Below are positions 16,706-25,250 of a stretch of 64,000 nt of DNA, piece by piece. The notes under the pieces are model-generated. The model saw only the letters and a list, made by a program, of their open reading frames with translations. It did not search any database and was not told where the DNA came from. The stretch's first letter is position 1, and every line of letters starts with the position of its first letter. This stretch comes from Aphanizomenon flos-aquae FACHB-1287 (lineage in GTDB: Bacteria > Cyanobacteriota > Cyanobacteriia > Cyanobacteriales > Nostocaceae). The stretch lies in NCBI RefSeq assembly GCF_014698755.1, contig NZ_JACJTO010000006.1, forward strand, positions 91,781 to 155,780, read 5' to 3'. The translations under genes and the position numbers were made by a program.

Positions 16706-19300
16706 TTATACCAAAGCCGCCTGTTCCTCCTTACTAATCACCCTCCCCTCGTCCTCAAAACCAACAATTTGATCAAAATTCAAATAACGATACAAATTAT
16801 CAGCAAAAGGATTAATTTTCTCCCCAACAATCTCCATATATTCCTTAACCGTAGGAATACGTCCCAACAACGCACAAACCGCCGCCAATTCCGCTGAACC
16901 TAAATACACTTGAGCGCCTTTTCCCATGCGATTATTAAAGTTACGAGTTGAAGTAGAAAACACCGTTGTATTATCATCAACTCGCGCCTGATTTCCCATA
17001 CATAAACTGCATCCAGGAATCTCCGTTCTCGCATTCGCACCTACAAAAACATCATACACTTTTTCTACTTTTAATTGATGTTCATCCATTCTTGTCGGAG
17101 GTGCAATCCATAACCGCGCTTTCACCGCACCAGCACCTTCTAAAACCTTGGCTGTTGCTCGATAATGTCCGATATTTGTCATACAAGAACCTACGAAAAC
17201 TTCCTGTACTGGATCATTCGCAACTTCCGATAATAACTTAACATTATCAGGGTCATTTGGTGCCGCTACAATTGGTTCTTTGATGTCGTTTAAATCAATC
17301 TCAATTACTTCTGCATATTCCGCATCTGCATCTGCTGATAATAACACAGGATTGGCTAACCATTCCTCCATTTTTGCGACGCGCCGCAGGATAGTTCTGG
17401 CATCACTATAACCCCGTGCTACCATATTTTTTAACAGAGCAATATTGGAACGCAAATATTCCGCTATGGTCTCTTCACTTAACTTAATTGTACATCCAGC
17501 ACAAGAACGTTCGGCGGAAGCATCTGTTAATTCAAATGCTTGTTCTACTTTCAAATTTGGTAATCCTTCAATTTCCAAAATGCGCCCGGAAAAAACATTT
17601 TTCTTGTTCTGTTTTTCCACGGTTAACAAACCTTTTTGAATAGCTACATAAGGAATGGCGTTAACAATATCTCTCAAGGTAATTCCTGGTTGCAATTCTC
17701 CTTTAAAACGGACTAATACCGATTCTGGCATATCTAAGGGCATTACACCCAATGCACCGGCAAAGGCCACTAAACCAGAACCTGCAGGAAAGGATATTCC
17801 CAAGGGAAAGCGGGTATGGGAGTCTCCTCCTGTTCCCACGGTGTCGGGTAATAACATCCGGTTTAACCAGGAGTGAATGATACCATCACCGGGACGCAAA
17901 GCCACGCCACCACGAGAGGAAATGAAGTCTGGTAGTTCTTGATGGGTTTTGATATCTACCGGTTTGGGATAAGCGGCTGTGTGACAGAAACTTTGCATGA
18001 CTAAATCTGCACTGAAACCTAAACAAGCCAGTTCTTTTAACTCGTCTCTGGTCATTGGTCCTGTAGTGTCCTGAGAACCCACTGTGGTCATGATTGGTTC
18101 GCAAGATGTTCCCGGACGTACTCCTGGTAAACCAGAGGCTTTACCGACCATTTTCTGCGCCAATGTGTAGCCTTTTCCGGTGTCTGATCCCCCCAGTCCC
18201 CCCTTAGTAAGGGGGGTTAGGGGGGTGCGGATAAATAAATCGCTGGGTGCTAAACCCAAGGCTTGACGGGTTTTGTCGGTGAGGGTACGGCCAATTAATA
18301 GGGGAATGCGGCCACCTGCGCGAACTTCGTCTAAAATGGTGTCAGGTTTGAGGCTGAAGGTGGAAATTACTTCTCCTGCGGCGTTGGTAACTTCACCTTT
18401 GTAGGGGTAGATGGTAATTACGTCACCAGTCGCCATTTTTGTGACATCGCATTGTATAGGTAAAGCTCCCGCATCTTCGGCGGTGTTAAAAAAGATAGGT
18501 GCGATCGCACTACCCAAAATATAGCCTCCAGCCCGTTTATTTGGTACAAAGGGGATATCATTACCTAAATGCCATAATACAGAATTGATCGCAGATTTAC
18601 GAGATGAACCTGTACCCACCACGTCACCGACATAGGCCACAGGATGTCCTTTTTTCTTTAAGTCTGCAATGGTTTCTAAACTTCCCGGTTGTCGGGTTTC
18701 TAACATTGCTAAGGCGTGTAAAGGAATATCTGGACGAGTTGTAGCGTGGGTTGCTGGTGATAAGTCGTCAGTGTTAGTTTCTCCGGGAACTTTGAAAACC
18801 GTGACGGTGATAGATGCTGGTAATGTGGGACGAGTGGTAAACCATTCCGCTGCGGACCAGGAGTCTACCACTTTTTTAGCGTATTTGTTGGTTTTTGATA
18901 GTTCTAATACATCATGAAACGCATCATAAACTAACAGGATTTTGCTCAATGCTATTGCTGCGGTTTCTGCTACCGGGGAAGAGAGTAAATCAATTAAGGA
19001 TTGAACGTTATAACCGCCTACCATTGTTCCCAGTAATTCTACTGCTTGGATAGCAGAGACTAAGGGACTGGTAATTTCTCCTTTAGCAATAGCAGTAAGA
19101 AATCCGGCTTTTACATAAGCTGCTTGATCTACTCCGGGGGGAATGCGATCGCGTAATAAATGTAATAATAACTCTTCCGTACCTGGGGCGGGTTTTTTCA
19201 GTAATTCACATAATTCTGAAGTTTGTACTGCGTCTAATGGTAAGGGGGGAATACTGAGTTGGGCGCGTTCTTGGGTGTGTTGTTGGTATTCTGCTAACAT
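16706..19300 (-). CDS. acnB: Aconitate hydratase B
   Basis: 864 residues, matching the length of E. coli AcnB (865). It isomerises citrate and isocitrate. The three cysteines that bind the 4Fe-4S cluster are at 706 (GSCMTN), 764 and 767 (PGCSLCMGN). The N-terminal HEAT-like domain precedes the swivel domain as in all AcnB. An unusual in-frame stretch at about residues 355-371 ([16 protein letters not shown]) is encoded by a C/G-rich palindromic repeat inserted in a region normally without it. Parts of this gene's 3' end, an internal piece and its 5' region occur as decayed copies elsewhere in the island. Confidence 0.96.
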   Translation of the reverse strand: MLAEYQQHTQERAQLSIPPLPLDAVQTSELCELLKKPAPGTEELLLHLLRDRIPPGVDQAAYVKAGFLTAIAKGEITSPLVSAIQAVELLGTMVGGYNVQSLIDLLSSPVAETAAIALSKILLVYDAFHDVLELSKTNKYAKKVVDSWSAAEWFTTRPTLPASITVTVFKVPGETNTDDLSPATHATTRPDIPLHALAMLETRQPGSLETIADLKKKGHPVAYVGDVVGTGSSRKSAINSVLWHLGNDIPFVPNKRAGGYILGSAIAPIFFNTAEDAGALPIQCDVTKMATGDVITIYPYKGEVTNAAGEVISTFSLKPDTILDEVRAGGRIPLLIGRTLTDKTRQALGLAPSDLFIRTPLTPLTKGGLGGSDTGKGYTLAQKMVGKASGLPGVRPGTSCEPIMTTVGSQDTTGPMTRDELKELACLGFSADLVMQSFCHTAAYPKPVDIKTHQELPDFISSRGGVALRPGDGIIHSWLNRMLLPDTVGTGGDSHTRFPLGISFPAGSGLVAFAGALGVMPLDMPESVLVRFKGELQPGITLRDIVNAIPYVAIQKGLLTVEKQNKKNVFSGRILEIEGLPNLKVEQAFELTDASAERSCAGCTIKLSEETIAEYLRSNIALLKNMVARGYSDARTILRRVAKMEEWLANPVLLSADADAEYAEVIEIDLNDIKEPIVAAPNDPDNVKLLSEVANDPVQEVFVGSCMTNIGHYRATAKVLEGAGAVKARLWIAPPTRMDEHQLKVEKVYDVFVGANARTEIPGCSLCMGNQARVDDNTTVFSTSTRNFNNRMGKGAQVYLGSAELAAVCALLGRIPTVKEYMEIVGEKINPFADNLYRYLNFDQIVGFEDEGRVISKEEQAALV
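18187..18237. repeat. Palindromic C/G-rich repeat inserted in frame in acnB
   Basis: Runs of six to seven C and G around CCCCTTAGTAAGGGG form an imperfect palindrome. On the minus strand it reads [13 protein letters not shown] in the AcnB frame. This class of small repeat occurs in many cyanobacterial genes and intergenic regions. Confidence 0.75.
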
Positions 19301-19492
19301 GATTTAGCCTTTCTCCTGCAATGTCTTGTTTTCTTTAATTTTATTGTAAGGGAATTGTTACAGGAATTACTAGTAAACGAATTTGTCAGAAATAGACAGT
19401 TTGTGGTTTATAATATTTTGTTAGAGTTTTTCTTGCAAAGAAGCTTTGTATTGTTGATTGTTAAAGAATGTTATTAAATAAGGGTAAAAATA

Positions 19493-19807
19493 ATGTCTGA
19501 TTGTACTATTGTCGTTAATAATTGTAAATACACTTTTAAGAAGTTTGATTTAAATGAAGGTAAAAGAGAAATATCTGTTGAAGCAGACAATCAAAAATCC
19601 GATTTACTATTGCAACAATGGTTTTATGAATCGGTAGATAATGGACAAGGAATTAATCCCAACTATAAGAAGGATATTAAAATAGAATCAAATAATAAGA
19701 TTTATTGCTTTGAAGGATGTTTTGTTAAAAATCATTCAATTTACCCAGCTAAAGCTATTATTAGTTATAATTTCCTACTTGAGACCCAACCAAGACATAA
19801 AAAGTAA
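19493..19807 (+). CDS. Hypothetical protein
   Basis: 104 residues, not recognised. No signal peptide or membrane segment; several beta-type strands (CTIVVNNCKYTFKKF, NKIYCFEGCFV) and four cysteines (4, 11, 72, 76). Low-GC codon use as in the island. It stands alone between acnB (divergent) and a convergent small gene. A purine-rich stretch (AAGGGT) lies about 10 nt before the ATG. Confidence 0.45.
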   Translation: MSDCTIVVNNCKYTFKKFDLNEGKREISVEADNQKSDLLLQQWFYESVDNGQGINPNYKKDIKIESNNKIYCFEGCFVKNHSIYPAKAIISYNFLLETQPRHKK

Positions 19808-19843
19808 GTTCAAAAGTTTTGTGCTATATTCTTCTATTAATAA

Positions 19844-20131
19844 TTATAAGTAATAGAGCTTCAGTTCATGATTGAAATGATCATACCAATTTTTACTCCA
19901 TTCTTTATCTTTACATAAATCTAGTAGTTGTGCCTCATCATTAATAAAATGTTCAGTAATTATTTTATGTATTTGTCTGTTAACAACTAAACCATTCCAT
20001 ATCTTATCTGCTAATTCTAAATCAACGCTTACACTTCTTATATGAGAAAAATCATTATGTTTGTCCATAAGAGGTTCATTAGTTAATTCACAATATTCGA
20101 GATCAAATGCTGCAATTCTTATACGTCTCAT
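19844..20131 (-). CDS. Hypothetical protein, probably N-terminally truncated
   Basis: 95 residues from the first ATG, not recognised. The coding-like sequence clearly continues upstream in the same frame for about 36 more codons to about 20240 (QKAITHPNYHKSYQIFTLER...EYRDEM), without ATG, GTG or TTG before an in-frame stop. That suggests either a truncated older gene or a non-standard start. The protein is charged, helical and rich in Asp/Glu/His. No domain could be assigned. Confidence 0.45.
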   Translation of the reverse strand: MRRIRIAAFDLEYCELTNEPLMDKHNDFSHIRSVSVDLELADKIWNGLVVNRQIHKIITEHFINDEAQLLDLCKDKEWSKNWYDHFNHELKLYYL

Positions 20132-20545
20132 TTCATCTCTATATTCTTTGATAAATTCATATCTTTCTAGGGTAAAAATTTGATAGCTTTTATGGTAATT
20201 TGGATGTGTGATAGCTTTCTGGGAATTTAAAATGCTATTACTGTTTATAATTTATTTAAGCGTGCGATCGCTTAATCTCTCATCCTCTAAAATAAACTAA
20301 TCCTGTAAATCCTAAAATCCTGGACATCCTGATTCTGACAAACTGATGTTGATATTATGCTAACCGACATTCTGCACTTCATAATGTAGTATAAGCCTTT
20401 TCAAGCATTATTCTTAATAAGGGTTAATAAGGGTGGAAAAATTACGTATTAAAACTTAAAATCTTTGATAATATATGTATTGTTAAAAACAATAAAAAAT
20501 AAAATTAAGGAAATATTTGCATATTACAAAATGAAGTGCGGAATA

Positions 20546-20622
20546 TGGGATACTAACATGATTTGCAATATCTTGTTTTCTTTATTTTATTGTAAGGGAA
20601 TTGTTACAAGAGTGGTTTATAA
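20546..20622 (-). pseudogene. Decayed copy of the acnB start and upstream region
   Basis: This segment matches 19296-19417 with small deletions: the acnB start codon context (CTAACATGATTT), then TCTTGTTTTCTTTA, TTTTATTGTAAGGGAATTG and GTGGTTTATAAT. It carries a copy of what is probably the acnB promoter region but no gene. Confidence 0.75.
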
Positions 20623-20626
20623 TTTA

Positions 20627-20650
20627 AGGGGCAAACGGCCGTTCGCCCCT
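20627..20650. repeat. REP-like palindrome, copy 1
   Basis: 24-bp near-perfect palindrome with core AACGGCCGTT flanked by AGGGGC and GCCCCT. The same element occurs at 21646 and inside the RAYT gene at 22060. Confidence 0.9.
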
Positions 20651-20825
20651 ACATTTGGTTATGGCATTACTCGAAAAATATTAAGAATTATTAACTACAA
20701 TTGCTTTATACTATTGCATAGTCTAATCTACTTATAGACATTAAATTATTTGTAGTCAAAATCTATGTGGAACTTAAGAGACACTATCACACAAGTTGTT
20801 AAGTGATTATTATCAAAAATGAAAT

Positions 20826-21170
20826 ATGGAATCGAAAGTCTTTAAACAAGGTAATTATATCTGGGAATGCAAATCTTCTTATGATCCCAGTGGTGAGATT
20901 AATTTAACCTATTTAAAATCAGCCATTAAAAGTGTTGAAAAAAGATGGGAAAGAGAAGGAAAGCCTAGTGGTTATTATTATGTTTTCCCGATAAATGTAA
21001 TAACTAATACAGCTAGACAAGAACTAGAGAAATTTAAACAAGCCTATCAAGGTCAGGTTGAGATTGATTATTATGATAGAGAACAAGTACAAAGATTAAT
21101 CCAAAACTTATCAAAATTAAGTAACATGGAATCACTTGTTAATTATATTAAACAAGTATGGAAAGGATAA
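20826..21170 (+). CDS. PD-(D/E)XK nuclease-like fragment
   Basis: 114 residues. NYIWECKSS at about 11-19 has the E-x-K signature of restriction-endonuclease-like folds in a strand context, and the C-terminal IDYYDREQVQRLIQNL resembles the end of Mrr-type nuclease domains. The upstream acidic residue of the fold is not visible, so the N terminus may be lost; the preceding 200 nt are non-coding repeats. It precedes another unknown gene by only 3 nt on the same strand. Assignment is tentative. Confidence 0.45.
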   Translation: MESKVFKQGNYIWECKSSYDPSGEINLTYLKSAIKSVEKRWEREGKPSGYYYVFPINVITNTARQELEKFKQAYQGQVEIDYYDREQVQRLIQNLSKLSNMESLVNYIKQVWKG

Positions 21171-21173
21171 AAA

Positions 21174-21632
21174 ATGTCACAAGCAATTCAATTTCACACT
21201 ATAAAAATATTTTCTGAGAAGTTTCTTTCAGAATTTGATGGTAATACTATTCCTTTTAGTTCTAAAAGTATTTATGAATGTTTAAAAGGATTATTTCAAG
21301 GAACAGAAACAAAGTCTAAAGAATACGTAGAAAAATATTTTGATGCTGTTGAGTTAGGTTATTTAGAGATTCATTTATCTGAATTAGAAAAAATAGATCC
21401 AGATTTGGATCAGAAATATGAATATATTTTTGATCCAAAAAGCGATACATTTTCATTTATAAATGAAGAATTATGGTCAAATTTAGAGAAAATCATATTT
21501 GATAAAACCAAGCAATGTTTGTCTGATAACGAGAAAAGTCAATCACTAAAAAATAATATGAAAATTAGTCAAGATTATAAGAAATTATTGGATTTGTTCC
21601 AGAAAAGAATTTTATTCATGGCAATTTTTTAA
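21174..21632 (+). CDS. Hypothetical protein coupled to the nuclease-like fragment
   Basis: 152 residues, not recognised. Acidic and helical, without membrane segments (FSSKSIYECLKGLFQG, then EIHLSELEKIDPDLDQKY). It starts 3 nt after the preceding gene, so both probably belong to one unit. The gene ends 14 nt before a REP-like palindrome and its last residues (KRILFMAIF) look unlike the rest; a truncation by the repeat is possible. Confidence 0.5.
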   Translation: MSQAIQFHTIKIFSEKFLSEFDGNTIPFSSKSIYECLKGLFQGTETKSKEYVEKYFDAVELGYLEIHLSELEKIDPDLDQKYEYIFDPKSDTFSFINEELWSNLEKIIFDKTKQCLSDNEKSQSLKNNMKISQDYKKLLDLFQKRILFMAIF

Positions 21633-21645
21633 TATTATTGATTGG

Positions 21646-21673
21646 GTAGGGGTGAACGGCCGTTCACCCCTAC
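21646..21673. repeat. REP-like palindrome, copy 2
   Basis: 28-bp perfect palindrome, GTAGGGGTGAACGG and its reverse complement. It lies 65 bp upstream of the RAYT gene. Confidence 0.95.
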
Positions 21674-22059
21674 AATGTAAATTAATATATGAAAAATATA
21701 TCTAAAATTTATATATCTAAATCTAAAATTTAATTTTATGACCTATAATCCTGATATACATAAACGCCAATCAATTCGTCTTAAAGGCTATGATTATTCT
21801 CAGTCTGGTCTTTATTTCATTACAATTTGTTGTTATCAACGTGAATGTTTATTTGGAAATATTATAAATAGTCAAATAATATTAAATAATTTTGGTCAGT
21901 TAATAAAAGAAGAATGGTTAAAATCAGCAGAAATTAGAAAAGAAATTGAGTTTGATGATTTTGTAATTATGCCTAATCATTTTCATGGAATTGTTATAAT
22001 TAATCAAGAAATAAACAGCGATTTTATGAAAAATGATGTAGATTTCCAGGATAATAATG

Positions 22060-22085
22060 TAGGGGCGAACGGCCGTTCGCCCCTA
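22060..22085. repeat. REP-like palindrome, copy 3, inside the RAYT frame
   Basis: 26-bp perfect palindrome with the same GAACGGCCGTTC core as the flanking copies, keeping the transposase frame open. Confidence 0.95.
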
Positions 22086-22288
22086 GGGCAAATTCAATCA
22101 TCACGGCCAAAAATATCAATGAAACCAAAATCCATATCATCATTAATAGCAGGTTTTAAATCAGCAACAACCAAGAAAATTAACATCATTCGTAATACAC
22201 CTCAAAATCCAGTTTGGCAACGCAATTATTATGATCATATTATTAGAAATGATGAATCTTTAGCAAGAATTAGAGAATATGTCCAAAA

Positions 22289-22453
22289 CAGAAGTGTTGA
22301 ATGTTAAGATTTTGAGGATTGTGTCCAAGTTGTGCATTGGTATTGGTGATACCAAATTTGGTCAATTAATGACTCTATTCTCAATAGACAATGGATTTTA
22401 CCTGGGTAAAACGCAAAGATTGTAAAGTTTTATTGCAGGATTCAACACTTGTG
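22289..22453. mobile_element. 165-bp MITE with 14-bp TIRs and 9-bp target duplication
   Basis: The ends are CAGAAGTGTTGAAT and the reverse complement of CACAAGTGTTGAAT (13 of 14 match). It is flanked by the direct repeat TGTCCAAAA at 22280-22288 and 22454-22462. Removing the insert plus one repeat restores the C-terminal codons of the RAYT gene exactly. It has no coding capacity. The parent transposase family cannot be named from the ends alone. Confidence 0.92.
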
Positions 22454-22553
22454 TGTCCAAAATAATCCTTTATCTTGGGAAAATGATCAATTACATCCTA
22501 ATAATCCTTCTAAATGGTAATTAGCGTGATCACTATTTTTGATATGGTAAGTA

Positions 22554-22625
22554 ATGTAGAAAGTTGAATATACAAAGAAATTTTTAAAAGAATTAGCATC
22601 TTTACCTAAAGAGATTCAATTAAAT
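22554..22625 (+). pseudogene. Remnant of a RelE/ParE-type toxin gene
   Basis: The plus strand reads ATG-TAG-KVEYTKKFLKELASLPKEIQ, the typical N terminus of RelE/ParE toxins, with the second codon turned into a stop (TAG where TAT/TAC would be expected). Homology ends after about 20 residues at a GGTTGGGTT repeat. It cannot produce a toxin. Confidence 0.55.
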
Positions 22626-22628
22626 TCT

Positions 22629-22655
22629 GTAGGTTGGGTTGATAAAACCCAACAT
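22629..22655. repeat. Short palindromic repeat (TTGGGTT...AACCCAA)
   Basis: TAGGTTGGGTTGATAAAACC followed by CAACA; a widespread cyanobacterial small repeat that here interrupts the RelE-like remnant. Confidence 0.6.
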
Positions 22656-22696
22656 TTTACATTTTCAGGAAGTAATTACATCCTGATGCCAATATT

Positions 22697-23503
22697 TTAC
22701 AACTCTTTCACCGTTAACTGAATACTCGGACTTGGTAATAACGTATATCTCAAATAGAACCCCAACCACACAAATGCAATAATCAATAAAGTCCCAATTC
22801 CCAGGAAATTAGGTAACCAAAACACCACCTCTATATGATTAATAGCACCTGGTTTAAGTGTCCATATCAATTGATTACCATGCTTTTCTGGTTTAATAGC
22901 ATTTTCATTATTGTCAATGTTTTTTATTCCCCAAGGTGCTTGTAAACTAAAATCTAAATTGACAATTGAATTATTATCCTTAGCAGTAAGCATGGACAAA
23001 GAACGCAAATCTAAATCATAAACTAAATGATTTCTGGAGAATAGGAAAAAATTCCTATCTTCTGCTACCAAACTTGAGTTAATATCTGACATTTCTGTAT
23101 TATTACTATCTTCAGACCTGCGATTTTTAAAAAATACAGTAAATTTTTCTTGTAATTCCTTCGCACTAGTAAAGGGAATTTTAACAATAATTTCTGCTCG
23201 TGAAATTCTTTGTGTTGAACCTCCTAAAGTTCGCGCTTGATTTTCTAAAGTTTTTAACCATTCTGATAGATAATCACCACTAAAAATAGTGAGTTTTTCC
23301 GCTAACTGAATATGCTGTATTAATTCTCCATTATTTGTACTATTAAAATTCACTCCTAAATCATATTTTACACAACCAGATAGAAGCAATGAAGAAAGTA
23401 TTACCGTCAATATAATAGGTTTTATTTTGGTAATTTTGCCAATTTTACTAATTGAAAAAAATACAGATTTTATCTTAATGAAAGTGAATATATTCATGGT
23501 CAT
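22697..23503 (-). CDS. DUF3153 family lipoprotein
   Basis: 268 residues. A hydrophobic signal with lipobox LSGC (Cys at about 44) is followed by the DUF3153 domain (KYDLGVNFNSTNNGELIQHIQL near 46-67), known mainly from cyanobacteria and actinobacteria (LppM-like). A C-terminal membrane segment lies at about 232-252 (FLGIGTLLIIAFVWLGFYL). The first ATG places a long stretch before the signal core; a later start is possible. Lies 13 nt after the TPR gene on the same strand, so probably cotranscribed. Function unknown, probably cell envelope. Confidence 0.8.
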   Translation of the reverse strand: MTMNIFTFIKIKSVFFSISKIGKITKIKPIILTVILSSLLLSGCVKYDLGVNFNSTNNGELIQHIQLAEKLTIFSGDYLSEWLKTLENQARTLGGSTQRISRAEIIVKIPFTSAKELQEKFTVFFKNRRSEDSNNTEMSDINSSLVAEDRNFFLFSRNHLVYDLDLRSLSMLTAKDNNSIVNLDFSLQAPWGIKNIDNNENAIKPEKHGNQLIWTLKPGAINHIEVVFWLPNFLGIGTLLIIAFVWLGFYLRYTLLPSPSIQLTVKEL

Positions 23504-23516
23504 TTCTCCTTATTTG

Positions 23517-24038
23517 CTAAAAACTTAACCAAACTAAATAGAAAATTGTTAAACAAACAGCAATTAAAGCTACCCAAACAAAGCGATTATCTTTAGTATT
23601 GACCGTGCTAAGATCAATATATTCTAGTTCTACAGATTTAGGTTGAGATTGAGATTTTTTAGGTTGGGAATTGATAACTATTTTCGATTTGTTATCAGCA
23701 ACTATACCAAAATCGGGAATTTCTGTCATCCATTCTTGAGGACGATTAAGTTTGGGCGCTTTTAAAATATAGACTAGACGCTTTGCTTGTTGACGAATTT
23801 CATAGTGGGGATGACTTACAAGCTGTTGACAAAGATTTATGGACTCTTCCGAACGTCCCGCAGCTTCATAAGCATTCACCAACCAAATTTCTACTTCACC
23901 AGCAAAACGGGTATTTTTTCCTAATAGGGCACTGGCTTTTTCTAAATTTTCTACAGCTTCCCGATATTGGCCATTTTCAAAAGCAATTGTCCCCATTTGG
24001 TAACGAGATTTAGCGAGTTCTAAACTTTCTGTAGTCAT
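23517..24038 (-). CDS. TPR-repeat protein with C-terminal membrane anchor
   Basis: 173 residues. Two to three tetratricopeptide-like helical pairs in the first ~95 residues (YQMGTIAFENGQYREAVENL; LVNAYEAAGRSEESINL), a polar linker rich in Ser/Lys/Gln at about 120-145, then a single membrane helix at about 151-171. It is a tail-anchored scaffold in look. It precedes the DUF3153 gene by 13 nt and likely acts with it. Confidence 0.75.
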   Translation of the reverse strand: MTTESLELAKSRYQMGTIAFENGQYREAVENLEKASALLGKNTRFAGEVEIWLVNAYEAAGRSEESINLCQQLVSHPHYEIRQQAKRLVYILKAPKLNRPQEWMTEIPDFGIVADNKSKIVINSQPKKSQSQPKSVELEYIDLSTVNTKDNRFVWVALIAVCLTIFYLVWLSF

Positions 24039-24039
24039 T

Positions 24040-24080
24040 GATCATTAATTATTAGTTACTAGTTATTAGTTATTAGTTAC
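24040..24080. repeat. STRR TTATTAG/TTACTAG heptamers
   Basis: Short array of 7-bp units next to the multi-hairpin repeat. Confidence 0.7.
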
Positions 24081-24084
24081 ATCA

Positions 24085-24203
24085 GCGGTTAGAAACCGCA
24101 TCTACACAAACAAAACCCACCTGCGTGGGTTAAAAAACTCTAACTTTATTTAGTCCGCATAAGCGGACTTTGTTTGTCTAGCCGTGAATTTCATTCACTA
24201 AGA
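24085..24203. repeat. Multi-hairpin intergenic repeat element
   Basis: Consecutive small hairpins: GCGGTT-AGA-AACCGC (24085-24099), CCCACCTGCGTGGG (24116-24129), AGTCCGCATAAGCGGACT (24152-24169) and the imperfect GTGAATTTCATTCAC (24183-24197), separated by ACAAACAAA-type spacers. It is the kind of dispersed repeat found in many cyanobacterial genomes. It could also end transcription of argB. Confidence 0.7.
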
Positions 24204-24216
24204 CTATTAATTGCGA

Positions 24217-25122
24217 TTATTGTCTCAACTGAGAACCTAAAATCATTGTCCCAATCCCCACATCTGTAAATACTTCTAACAGTAAAGCATGAGGAATACG
24301 ACCATCAATGATATGTGAAGCTTTCACCCCTTGAGCCAGCGATCGCACGCAACAATTCACCTTAGGAATCATCCCCCCACTAACTGTACCATCAGCAATT
24401 AATTGTCGCGCTTCCCGAATATCTATTTTAGGAATCAAAGTAGAAGGGTCTTGATAATTTTTTAAAATCCCTCTGGTATCGGTCAGCAAAATTAACTTTT
24501 CTGCTCCCAAAGCTGCGGCTATTTCCCCCGCTACGGTATCAGCATTAATATTATAAGCCTGTCCCGTTTCATCAGCAGCAACACTGGAAACTACGGGAAT
24601 ATAGCCATTATTCACAAGTGTTTCTAATATTTTGATATTAACACTACTAACTTCCCCAACAAAACCAATTCCTTCATCACCTTGAGGACGAGCCGTAATT
24701 AAATTACCATCTTTACCACAAAGTCCTACAGCCATACCTCCAGCTTGGTTAATTAGAGCGACAATTTCTTTATTCACACGCCCAACTAACACCATTTCCA
24801 CTACATCCATCGTTGGCGCATCTGTAACGCGCAAACCATTTTTAAACTGAGCTTCAATTCCTAACTTACCTAACCAACTATTAATTTCTGGACCTCCACC
24901 ATGGACTAAAATTGGCCGCAAACCAACGCAAGATAAAAAGACCACATCCCGAATCACCTTATCTTTGAGGTTGCTATCCTTCATGGCTGCGCCACCATAT
25001 TTAACTACAACGGTGCGACCAGAGAATTGTTGAATGTAAGGTAGTGCTTCGCTGAGAACTTCTACGCGATTAGCTTCAGCTTTCCTGATATACTCTGCAT
25101 CATTAATCATGTTTTTACCCAA
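24217..25122 (-). CDS. argB: Acetylglutamate kinase
   Basis: 301 residues; phosphorylates N-acetylglutamate, the controlled step of arginine synthesis. Visible motifs: [10 protein letters not shown] near 37-46 (phosphate loop, catalytic Lys), VHGGGPEI near 72-79, and the C-terminal SGGMIPK near 247-253. In cyanobacteria this enzyme is the target of PII signalling, which relieves arginine feedback. The start could be either the ATG used or the ATG five codons later (MINDAEY), which fits many homologues better. Confidence 0.96.
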   Translation of the reverse strand: MGKNMINDAEYIRKAEANRVEVLSEALPYIQQFSGRTVVVKYGGAAMKDSNLKDKVIRDVVFLSCVGLRPILVHGGGPEINSWLGKLGIEAQFKNGLRVTDAPTMDVVEMVLVGRVNKEIVALINQAGGMAVGLCGKDGNLITARPQGDEGIGFVGEVSSVNIKILETLVNNGYIPVVSSVAADETGQAYNINADTVAGEIAAALGAEKLILLTDTRGILKNYQDPSTLIPKIDIREARQLIADGTVSGGMIPKVNCCVRSLAQGVKASHIIDGRIPHALLLEVFTDVGIGTMILGSQLRQ

Positions 25123-25206
25123 GTTGCTAATTATCTAGTTTATTGGATAACTAGCAACTAGAGTTAATAAGCTATTGTGATGATAGCGGTGGGACAGGGA
25201 GCAGAG

Positions 25207-25250
25207 AGATATTCATTACCCATTACCCATTACCTATTACCTGTTCCTAA
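25207..25250. repeat. STRR ATTACCC/ATTACCT heptamers
   Basis: Five to six tandem 7-mers between argB and the FHA gene. Confidence 0.75.

Larger units (their letters stand above)
21738..22520 (+). pseudogene. REP-associated tyrosine transposase (RAYT), 3' end split by a MITE
   Basis: The open frame covers 21738-22307 (189 residues). It is a Y1 HUH single-strand transposase: LYFITICCYQRECLFG near 25-40, HUH motif MPNHFHG at 78-84, and WQRNYYDHIIRN at 160-171 with the likely catalytic Tyr. The true C terminus is displaced: after VQN the frame runs into foreign sequence, and the missing end (NNPLSWENDQLHPNNPSKW, stop at 22518-22520) resumes right after a 165-bp insertion. The gene also contains a REP-like palindrome in frame (residues 108-117, GANGRSPLG). 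The N-terminal catalytic core is complete, so residual activity is possible. Confidence 0.9.

Noticed and set aside
20465..20737. 90-residue open frame on the plus strand
   Set aside because: It spans the acnB 5' relic and a REP-like palindrome and has no protein-like pattern.
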